This document shows, piece after piece, positions 35,101-47,100 of a DNA stretch of 64,000 nt. The translations under genes were made by a program, and so were the position numbers. Source of the DNA: Athripsodes cinereus (taxonomy: Eukaryota > Arthropoda > Insecta > Trichoptera > Leptoceridae); the NCBI GenBank assembly GCA_947579605.1, contig OX388319.1, positions 23,945,447 through 24,009,446 of the forward strand. Direction: 5' to 3'. A model generated the notes under the pieces. That model was not told where the DNA came from, did not search any database, and worked only from the letters and a program-made list of their open reading frames with translations. How positions within the stretch are numbered: the stretch's first letter is position 1; each line of letters starts with the position of its first letter.

Positions 35101-38100
35101 GTCATTATTTTTCATATATATCTATTAATATAAATGTTTTTTTATATAAAAATGATAGGATGTCAAAATTTTTCTGATTAGTTTTCATATTTTTCATGTC
35201 ATTCATCGTCCAGTTATATTCATCTTTCAATAAAACTTCATCATTGCTACAAATTTCTCTTTTCACCATTTATTTACATCAAAATTAACACTTGTAATAT
35301 CTATGGTCTTATTTCCATATTTATCTATGAGCGCTTATCTTTGCTTAGTTTTAAAAAACTAAATTTCAATATTTATCTTTGCTTAATTAAATTAAAAATG
35401 AAATCTCATAAATTATGATATGCTTTAACATATTTCTCTTAATTTGTCATTTTACCTTTATTCTGAATTCTTCATCGACAAGAAGTGTTATTAAATCTAC
35501 TGAAGAATGACGAATAACAAACTCTATCCATTATAATGAAATAATTTGTTGAAAATGTATTTGAAAATCATTGCGTGCAGAGACATCTATAAAAAAATTG
35601 TGAAAAGAAAAATTTTAGCATTCCCGCATACTGTCTTTGTGTTAGCTCTTTTTTATTCACAGAAGAGTTGTACAAAGTAAAAAAAAAAAAAAAATGTACA
35701 ACATTAATTATAATATTATTGAAGCATAGAAAGTATGCTATTTTATTCTTTCGAATAAAAGTTTGAATTATCATTAGAGATTTTGAAAAGAGAACATTAT
35801 AATGAATATTTTTTCTATGGAATAGATATCAGTGTTGTTGTCGACTCTTCTGTGTGTTGCCATAATGCATTATGTATTTATTATTACATATTTCTGTATT
35901 TTGTGTAAATATCAAACTATTATTTATTTGGTCTTCGTGTTTATTTAATACTGTATATATTATACAAAAAAAAAACTACTTACTAACGTTTCTATGAATG
36001 GTGAATGTTTTAATTTTGTCATTACGACTCGTACTTAATATTTTTCTTTGTATTGCATGTTGTCTATATATTTCCATCTAACACCAAACCTATTCCTTCA
36101 TATTTTTTTTGTTACGAGGCTGAAAATATGTTTTTTTGTTTTTTATTAATAAATATACATTGAAAACAAACCTGTACATATTATTTTGTAAATATAACAC
36201 ATGTTTATTTTTTTAACAATTGTTTTTGTTTATAATTTTTTGTTGATATGGATGGCTTAAAGTTTAATCATTTCCATTGGTAGAATGTACATATTGTAAC
36301 GTAAATCGTTTTTCTATAACTTGTGTCAGGGAAAATAAAGTCTGAATTCAATTAAAAGAATGACATCTTGAAAATTAACAATTTATTTAAACGTTTTTAT
36401 TTATTTACAATTATTATTTATTTAAAATACATCTTACAACAACTATTATTTATATAAACGTCACATATTATTACAGTTCACACAGATTTCTTATATACCC
36501 ATTATATAACCCTTTCTTCCAGCCTATCTAGATCTTTCCTTTTCATCAAAACCAAAACAACCACCTGTCATTATTTTCCAAACATTCCATAACCAAAAAT
36601 AATATAAAAATTCAAATTCATTAAACTTCCAAACTTAAGTACCCTCCTAATGGTGATTACGTAACATTGCCTCCCTCTTAATTTAGTTCGTCCCGAACGA
36701 ATTCTCTGGATGAAGATAGGAGCATCCTGAATCCTCTCTGCAATGTGAAGTCTTGAAGAAATAACAAGGTACAGACTTCTTGATGTTCTCACTATACCCT
36801 GGATTAAAACAACAAACTAAAACATTAATTCCAGTATTACAGAAGATCTCTTCTATCATATTTCGAACAACTTTCCAATCCATACTGCCACTTATCCTTG
36901 GTATGCCGAGCTTCGTAAGATTTATTTGTAACATTTGATCCCGCAAACTTTGTAAACAGTGCCACATCTGAACATACTCTGTTTGTTCTTCAGGGATTGC
37001 TTTATTTACCATGTAAAATATATGTCGTTCCCCATGCTGTAGATGGACCGCTTCTCCAATTTTCAAACTCTTGGCCTTAATCTCTTCCAATATCCCGTAC
37101 TTCTTCTTGAAAACTTTGGCTATGCCATTAGTAAATTTTGCATTCTGAGCCAAGCAATGAGCCAAAACATAATCCTCTGGAGTGTCAAAAAGATCTTGCT
37201 CAACTTCGATAGTGACACCATGATGAATTCTTCGTTGAGGCGTCTTCATAAACTCTTCAAAACTCTTCTCTTTACTTAGGACTTTACAGACTTGAACAAT
37301 CGGGTTGTTTCCTTCACTTTTATTGTCTCCTAAAAACGGTGCTAAGCGATTGAAATGTACCACCCTCGGCTTGCCATTTGATTTTCGTCGTATTCGATAA
37401 ATAACGTCATTTATTCTTTTAATCACCTCGTACGGTCCTTCCCAGGATTTTTGAAGCTTCGGTGAATAGCCTCGTCTCCGTTGAGGATTGAACAACCAAA
37501 CTAAATCTCCAGCTTGATACCCTCCTTCCACAGCTTTGACATCATATCTTTCCTTCATCCTGTCACTAGCGACTTGAATATTAGCCCGCACACGTTCATG
37601 GATGTCGTTCATCTTTCTCCGAAGTTCTGATACATAATCTTCTCCAACAAGATCCTCTCCAGGCTTAGATCCATACTGCAAGTCGCAAGGTAACCGTAGT
37701 TCACGGCCAAAAATCACACTCGCTGGTGTTTGTCCCGTTGTCTCATGAATTGCCGAACGATAGGCCAATAAGAACAAGTGGATGTATTCGTCCCAATCCT
37801 TCTGATGATCAGACACCGCCTTCGACAGATATTTTCCACATGTTCGATTCATTCGCTCCACCATTCCATCCGACTGTGGATGCAAAGCAGTTGTTCTCGT
37901 TTTTCGAATTCCCAATATCTCACATACTTGCTGAAATACGGCTGACTCAAAATTTCTTCCTTGATCCGAATGAAGCTCCAACGGTACTCCAAAACGACTT
38001 ATCAGCTCTCTTACCAAGATTTCAGCAACAGTGGTAGCCTCTTGATTTGGTAATGCATAGGCTTCTGTCCATTTACTAAAATAGTCCATTGCTACTAAAA

Positions 38101-41100
38101 TATACTTGTTCCCTCTTTCAGTTGTGGGAAATGGTCCTGCTATGTCGATGGCTATTCTTTCAAATGGACTACCTACATTGTACTGTCTCATTGGCGCACG
38201 CCTCTGTTTTTGAGGTCCGTTCGAAGTAGCACAAGTCACACATCTTCTACACCAATCTTTTACATCTTCAGTGTAACGGACCCAATAAAATCTCTGACGA
38301 ATCTTTTCTGTAGTCTTTTTAACTCCCAAGTGTCCACCAGACACATCATCGTGAAGCAGCTTAAGGACATCAGGAACTCTCTTCCTTGGAACCAATAGCT
38401 GTTGTTTCTGCTGTGTTCCATCTTCACTTTCCAGAATACGTTTCAACAACCCGTTTTCCACAACTATGGATTGCCATTGTGCCCAATATGATTTAACATT
38501 TGGTGAACATGAAGCTATTTCTTCCCATGAAGGTTTTCGATCATTTTCTTTCCACTGCATCAAAAGTCCAAGGTCAGGATCTTCCAACTGGTGCGCTCGA
38601 ATTTCATCATCTTGCCAAAAATTATCGATGACTGTAGTTCTACGAATCATGACGAACCTTTCCTCCGCTTTATTACAATGCTGGCAATCCTCTGGACATG
38701 GACGCCTTGACAGTGCATCAGCATTTTTATGACGAAGTCCAGCTCGATGCTCAGAATCATAGTCATATTCTTGCAATCTTTCTATCCATCTTGCAACCTG
38801 ACCTTCAGGATTCTTGAATCGTAACAGCCATACAAGCGCCGAATGATCTGTCCTTAAAAGAAATTTCCGTCCATATAGGTATTTGCGGAAGTGCTCAACT
38901 GACTTGATTACAGCAAGTAACTCTCTTCGCGTTACACAATAATTGCGTTCCGGCCTTGACAAAACTTTACTGAAGTACGCAATTACGCGTTCTTGACCAT
39001 CCTGAACCTGAGATAGTACACTTCCAATGCCGACGTTGCTTGCATCCGTATCCAGAATAAAATTCCCTTCGGCTCGAGGATAACTTAGAATCGGGGAATT
39101 AATCAATACCTTCTTCAATTCTTCAAACGCGCATTGGCATTTTGAATCCCATATAAATTCATTACTTTCTTCTGTGAGTTTTGTCAATGGTTTAGCGATA
39201 TCAGCGAAGCCCAAAACAAATCGCCGATAGTAAGTGCTTAAGCCTAAAAAGCTTCTTACTTCATGCTTGTCTTTAGGTGTAGGCCAGTCTTGAACAGCTC
39301 TAATCTTCTCAGGATCCACCGCCACTCCTTCCTCAGAGACAACATGACCCAGATAGTTGACTTGTCTTCGGAACAATGTACATTTCTTAACATTGAGTTT
39401 CAAGTTGGCCGCTCTCAATCGTGAAAACACTTGTTCCAAATTTCGTAAGTGCTCCTCAAAACATTTTCCAAGCACGATGATGTCATCCAGGTACACTAAA
39501 CAGGTCTCCCACGACAATCCTCTCAGCACGCTTTCCATTAAACGCTCAAAAGTAGCCGGAGCGTTACAAAGTCCAAACGGCATAACAATGAACTGCCATA
39601 ATCCACTTCCAATAGAGAATGCTGTTTTCTCTCTATCCTTAGGTTCCAGTCCAACCTGCCAATATCCACTCTTCAAATCCAACGTTGAAAAGATTTTACA
39701 GCCAGCCAATGTGTCCAACGTATCATCAATACGAGGCAAAGGGTAACTGTCCTTCTTAGTAACATTATTAAGTTGGCGAAAATCAACACAGAACCGAGTT
39801 GAGCCATCCTTCTTCCTAACCAGCACTACAGGTGAACACCATGGACTGCTTGACGGTTCTATTACCTTGTCCCGTTCCATATCTTGAATAATTTGATCTG
39901 CTTCCGCCCGTTTTGCTAAAGGTAATCTTCTGGGTACTTGACGAATGGGTCTTGCATCACCTGTGTCTATTCGATGACTAACAACACTTGTTCTTCCTTT
40001 GGGTTGACTTGGGTTCTCGAAGACATCCTGATTTCTAGCGATGAAGGATCTAATCTGTTTGCTCTGTTCCTTGGTAAGTTCCTTACAAGCCTCCTTCACT
40101 AAGTCGTCAAGGTGTTTTGGTACCTCCTCTGAAGAAACTTGGCCACCGCTCACTCTACATGTTACTGACGAAACCGATGAACACATACTTAAATAAACTC
40201 CTTCTTTGATAGTCACTGGATAGTCATTGATATTCATTAGCCTGACCAAAATATCCTTTTTAGCTTGAATCAGGACTCTCGCAATCAACACTCCTTTTCC
40301 AGCTTCAGTATTAGCGTTGGACTCCACTACTAAAACATGTCCATTTGGAATGTCACAATCTAAGTAGGCTCGTACTAACATTTCACTTTGTTTTGGAATA
40401 GTAACAACTTCTGCCGCAAGCACACGTGTAGCGAATTCTTCATGCTCTTGTACAAGAATATCTTCATCCCCAACTTTCAGAGTTCGCCTCTTCAGATCCA
40501 GTTTGAATCCATACTTCGCCATTACATCCATTCCAAGAATAACTTCCTCCTCTATCTCAGCCACCAACACCTGATGATCGAAGATGGTGCTTCCAATGTG
40601 AAAGTTGGCAACTGTCTCACCGCATACAGACGCCGACTCTCCAGTTGCCGTCCGTAATGTCCATTTAGTTGATTTTATTTGTTTTTTTTCGCAAACTAAA
40701 TCAGGTCTCATGATTGTCTTTGTTGCTCCAGTGTCCAACAAAAGTTTCAAATTCTTTCCATTTACTTTGCCATTTATAAACATGCTGCTGACTTGTCCGC
40801 TGAACGACGCAACAACTGCATATCTCTTCGAGGCATTGGCAATGCGGGTCGATAGTTGCCCCTTTCCATCAACCCTTTTTAGTTTTCCTGAATCTGCTGT
40901 TCGTTTTTCCTTGGACACCGATTACGCAGGTGTCCAATTTGTCCACAGTCCCAGCAACGTAGTTGTCTCTTCTTTCCTTTCAAGGCCTCCAAAACCTTCT
41001 TAACTATGTCTTCTATTGAAAATGGTTGATTTTCTTGTACAGCTTCCATCACACGGGCTTGAGCGTGACCTCGTACGGATTGTCTTACAGCTTCAAATTC

Positions 41101-44100
41101 GAGTGCTTGGGTTAAAGCATCACTAAGAGTTTGTGGTCTAGCCAGTTTTATAGCTTGTTGTGTCTCACTTGCTCGTAGTCCATCCAAAAACTTGTCTACT
41201 GCAAGACTTTCACATACATCATCAGAAACTGTAGGGTATGCATATCTCACTAGACGCGCTACATCCGCCTCGAATTCCTGTAAAGTTTCATTGGGCCTCT
41301 GCACACGATTCTTCAACTGTGACCTATAAACTTGTTCCATATGCTTATGTCCAAATCGCATCTCCAGTCTCTCAACCAAAGATTTAAAGTTTTGTCTATC
41401 CGCAAGCGGAATCATCTGAAGGACTCTTAAAGCATCTCCTCGTAAAGATATACTCAATACTGATGCTTTTCTTGTCATCGACCAGCCATTTATCATAGCT
41501 ACTGTTTCGAACAAAGTAAAGTACTCTTCCCAAGAGTTCTTTCCATCAAAAGTTGGCATATCACTACGCACATGCTCCACCATTGAAGTTGCACCACTCT
41601 CTACACACTTGAACTCTGTGTCCACCGTTGTGTTCTGCTCAAAATCCGTTCTTGCTGTTGAAGAAAGCGCCTGATTCTCCAAAACTTTCACCTGCTTTGT
41701 TAACTCGCTAATCCTTTCATCAAAGGACACAGAATATTCTTGAAACTTCCTTTCAATTTCTTCATTCGTTCCTCTAGAATCTTCTCGAAGCCTTTCTATT
41801 TCTTCTTTCATAGCTGTAGCATTTTCTTGAAGCTTCTTTTCGATTTCTTTATAAAGCTCACTGGTGGTTATAGGCAACTCGAAGATATATGTTTCCGGAT
41901 CTTCACCTGCTTCTTCCATCACCTTTCTTAGTCGAAGTTGGAGCACACCCTTCGTTCCAGATGTATCCGCGTCTCTTTCTTCTAGTTCGCGCTTCAGATC
42001 CACCACTTTCATGTCAAGTAGAGTTAATTTTTTTGATGACATATTTTACACAGTCTTTATTTCCACTAAGCACTTAAATATCTGATTCACAACCCCACAC
42101 CTGACACCACTGTAACGTAAATCGTTTTTCTATAACTTGTGTCAGGGAAAATAAAGTCTGAATTCAATTAAAAGAATGACATCTTGAAAATTAACAATTT
42201 ATTTAAACGTTTTTATTTATTTACAATTATTATTTATTTAAAATACATCTTACAACAACTATTATTTATATAAACGTCACATATTATTACAGTTCACACA
42301 GATTTCTTATATACCCATTATATAACCCTTTCTTCCAGCCTATCTAGATCTTTCCTTTTCATCAAAACCAAAACAACCACCTGTCATTATTTTCCAAACA
42401 TTCCATAACCAAAAATAATATAAAAATTCAAATTCATTAAACTTCCAAACTTAAGTACCCTCCTAATGGTGATTACGTAACAATATTATTTATTATCTTT
42501 GAAATTGTTATGTAACCCAAGTAGCTGTACATATTATTATTATTGTATAAAAATCATTATTTTGTAAAATATTATTGTTGTAATTTTTTTTTCGTAGTGT
42601 GCAACATTACTGTCTTATTTTCTTTATTTAAAAAAAAGAAATTCAAACACAAAGTTACTCCTTTTTTTGTATTATTAAAACTTGAATTCCTTTTAATTTT
42701 GAACATTTTTATATTCATTCAGTTCATTTATTTTTATCTTTTTTATTCTTTTATTCCCATTCCTGACAAATTTTAATATTACAAATATTTTTCCGATTTC
42801 TTAAAATCATTATTTAATTGCTGAAATTTCAGATGTTTGCAATTCTTGCACATCATCCATTTTATATGATCATGTATAAAATTCTTCCATGCTGCATATT
42901 TAAAATATTTAAAAAAAAAATTAGATGAAGATTTATTAATTTATTGGAGGTAACAGCGAAATATGGTATAAAAGTTAATTTAACAAAAGAAACTCATACA
43001 TTGGGTATCAAAATCACGTAATTATGCCTGTTATAAGAATCACAAAATGTTATTCATACTATCATTCTGTTATTTTACATGAAGGCTATAAACAAAACAA
43101 AAACATATTCAATATATAAAAAATAATATTTATCTTAAAATAAAGGTGTGAACTGGCTTTAAGAAGTATTTTTGAATATTCCAAAAAAGTTTTCAATTTT
43201 AAAATTTTCAAAGTAGTAATATCTCATATTTTTATGCCTGTTATTGGTATCGTTTTTTGTTTGTGGCCTTCAAGTCAACTACGAATACATTCTTTTATTT
43301 CATCTAAATTTGGTGTTACTTGTCTTGATGTAGCTAAATTTTGTTTTGAATCACATCCATGTGCAAAATGCTAACTGAATTTCATTGCCACGAATGATTT
43401 TTAAAGTTTTTTTTTTAAATGTTGTTCCAATTTTATTTGATGCATAATATATTAAAATTGATTCATATTTAAAATTTTACCTTCATTCACATGTTTGCTT
43501 TGGTCAAAATATAAGCTTTCACAAATTGTTTTATTACATATGCATCAAATCAAAAACACTTCATTATCGAAAATCAATAAATTTACAACCAATGTCATTA
43601 AATTCGAATCAATTCGAAAATTCATACATGCACACTTTTGGATTAATTTAGTTTAAGTTTCAAATCTGACATTTTGTATGTTAAGGTTAGGTTATGACAG
43701 TAAGGTTAGGCTCTTTAGAACTTTCTACAGGTTTTTAGGGACAACGTGTAAAATAAATATTGTTTTACACATCAAAATACATAAATAGTTAAAAAGTAAA
43801 TTAATAAAAAAATAGAATAAAATGTTTAGTGTATAAAATGCAAATAATTTTCTTTACATGTTATTGTAATTATTACTGTAAATTTAAATTGTTTTGGTGT
43901 CGGTCAAATTGTTGATAAGACGATTTGAATAATTACAAAATAATAGACAATTTGGAATGTAGGTAATTTAAACAATAAAAATAATACTAAAACATTAAAT
44001 TAGATTAACAGAATAAATGATCGATTAATAAATATTAGTAATGGAAGCATGTGAGATTATTATAAAGTAACAACTCGGAGAAGAAAAACTAATATCCGCT

Positions 44101-47100
44101 AATATACATAATACAAACTGAATTTTTATTAATAACACAATTGGAAAGTATTTGATCTATAGTTTAATATTATCCTGTGGTCGAGGTCCTGCTGTTGATT
44201 GGTTCCTGTAATGGATTGTCTTAAATAATAATTATTGGATTAAAGTTTTGAAGGAGCCTATATAGAAATTAATAATATATAATCTGGGGGGTGGCGGTGT
44301 ATGTTGTAATTATTTTAATAAAACCAAAATTAAAACAAAGTGAACATAAAAACACAGAACCAAGTTGATTGGATAATAATTGGCCGAAAAGAATGAAAAA
44401 AAAATGACGTAAAGAATGAGGTTTATGATGTTATAAAGGTATGGTGTTGTGTCCAATCAGGTGGAGCCCAACAAGATGAATACAGATGCGAACCATGCAA
44501 CAAGAGTTTGTCGTCATTAACAAGACTTAAACGTCACATCCAGAATGTTCACATGCGTCCGTCTAGGGAGCCCGTATGCAACATCTGTCGACGTGTCTAC
44601 TCCAGTTTAAACAGCCTGAGGAATCATAAGAGCATCTATCATCGAAAGCAACCCGCACCCCCCATAACGCAACCGGCCGCATTCTTTCCAATCAACTGAT
44701 ATAAACAACATTCTATTGTTGTTTAATTAGACAACTTGCCAGTTAGCCGTTGCCGAATGCACTCCTCTCTATCCTTCTTACTACATTATCATAAATCATT
44801 AATTACAATAAAAGCATATTATATTAATTCATAGATTTATGTTATTCGTAGCGTACCTACAAAATAAGTTGCAATACATTCATATTAGTAATTATTATTC
44901 TGAATTGTATTATTATCGAATTTTATATTTACAATGACATCTATATAAAATTCGTTAAGAAAATTGGCAATAAACAATATTCACAATTATTTTAAAACGG
45001 AATAGTGACAAAGTCGATACAATAGATATTCATAAATCCACATCCATTCTTGTTCGTCTGTTGTTAATCTATTATTAATTATTGAATTTTGTTCGTTGCT
45101 GATTTTCGGGGATCAAAACAACCAATCACAAACTACATGAAAGAGTTTAATTGTACGAGTAGATTTTGCGAAAACGATGCAATATAATATTACACCACAT
45201 TTTACATACTAAACACTTATTTCATCACCGCTTGTAGTTCATTGTTGAATCTGTGTCATCATCATTTTTTCACAAAACATAATAATACAATAAGGAAATT
45301 TGTCATTAAATTACTCTTAATGGCAACATTTGTAGTTGTTTTTATTGCCAGAGTTTAATATTATTAAATACTATTTTTACATCAATTCTTGCCATATTTT
45401 AAAAATAAAAAGCCAATTTGTAAAATTTATTGGCAAAGCTTTAAACTTACTAATTAAGGGTTATTTTTAATTTAAATTCATTCATAGATTATCCATAAAT
45501 TTGACAGATATTTTAAAATTTATGAGTCTAAGAATATGGTAAACTTATTTAATTAAACTTTAACAATTATTTCTGAATCTTCGAATAAAGATCAATCCTA
45601 TAAACCTGAGTCTTCATTGACTAATCTTTAGCTCTATGGAAAAAATACACTACTAATGTATAGGCTTAGGTATCAATAATTATTAAATTTGTGATATTTT
45701 TTGACATATTATTCATTTTTAACTATTGTGCTTTTGCTCTGAGTCCTGTGGATTTAGAAAATACCAACAACCAATAGATGTTTTTATAACCTGTTTGAAA
45801 ATGTGCATAAAAAAATCAATTATTAATGTAACGATCCTTCAGAATCCAACATTCAAATTCGGAAGCATTAATTAGGTATTATACGGAACAGTAGTTTTTG
45901 TTTAGCATAGAAAAAAAATCAAAACAAATCAATGTTGCCATTTGAGAATAAGTGTTGCTATCAGTATAGACTCATAAAAGAATGAAAATATCTGTCAAAC
46001 AGTATTTAAGTAAAGTGCCATTCACAACATCAAAATACATTTAATAATAATATTAATTGAAATAATAATTATACTTCCACATCTGCTATGTGTCTGATAT
46101 GTGCATGACAAATATATTTTTATTTTTTTCTTTTTGTCTTAACTTTTTTTGTATCCATCTTATTATTATTATTATCATTTCTGTGGCTTTATTTTATTTG
46201 TATATAACAAGGTACATAATCAATATTCACTGTATTTTGGTATAATGCTTCATTTAGATGTATTTAATTTGTCGTCATATATATATACATATATATTTTA
46301 ATTATTGTAATATTTTATTTTTGAAAATATGTAATTATTGTTAAGTGTCGGAACCAATTGGGACATGCAAAACCACCACACGATTAGAGAAATATAAAAA
46401 AAATTGATTGTGAATAAATAAAAAATATATAGAAACACAGACCAACCACAAAGCGCGCATTATATATAAACCGGCCAAGAAAAAATTATCAGATATATAT
46501 ATTTTTTATTATAATGCAATTGTTAATAATATTTTTTTATTTATTTTTATTATTTATTATTATTGTTAATACTTGACGAGAAAATTATTTATTTACTTTT
46601 TTTATTTCGATTACAAAACGATTATCAGTAACACAATCCTATCCCCAGGATAAAATTAAATTCATAGTTAAGTTATTATTTTATACAAATTGATTGAACA
46701 AGAAATCTTTGGCATTGTTTGTGCCAATTGGTTCCGTTTTATTGGGACCTGTTGGATTTAGGATTTATCACTGCTTCATCCTACTACCACTTCTCTATAG
46801 ATCCCTGTGGATGCAATATTTTATTTTTATTACTTTTAGAATATAATTAAAGCGCAGGGAAGTCATTTTTTTTTTAATTTGGTGTTGGATTTTTATTTGT
46901 ATTCATTACTTTGTGTTTTGAATTACCTTTATTAGTATCTTTCTTTTTTTTTTTGTTAAATTTTACAATTCAGTGTAAAAGAACAGGACTGGCTTAGTAT
47001 TTTTGCATAATAATACAATTATTTTTTTGCCCTGGGATATGGATGATGAGATTTAGAGTAATTTTATTTTAATTTTTTTTTTTATTATTGAAAATAATTT

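Larger units (their letters stand above)
36295..42482 (-). mobile_element. complete Gypsy/Ty3 LTR retrotransposon in a broad intron, antisense
   Basis: The element is 6188 bp, bounded by two 372-bp LTRs (36295-36666 and 42111-42482) that begin TGTAACG and end CGTAACA on the + strand and look identical when read side by side. It is flanked by ATAT at 36291-36294 and 42483-42486, a 4-bp duplication of the size usual for Gypsy elements. Read on the minus strand, the order is 5' LTR, a 68-nt leader, gag, pol, a purine-rich tract and 3' LTR. Both reading frames are open, so the copy looks recent and possibly competent. There is no env-like frame. It sits between broad exon 6 and the Z1 exon, in the opposite orientation. 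Confidence 0.97.

Noticed and set aside
37043..41003. Several plus-strand open frames within the Gypsy element
   Set aside because: They are antisense shadows of gag and pol on the minus strand.
36295..42482. An env gene making this an errantivirus-like element
   Set aside because: No third frame, signal peptide or membrane protein is present after pol; the extra sequence is inside the pol frame and is macro/CCCH-like.
43680..43715. TTAGG-like telomeric repeat
   Set aside because: Only two GGTTAGG words, not in tandem.
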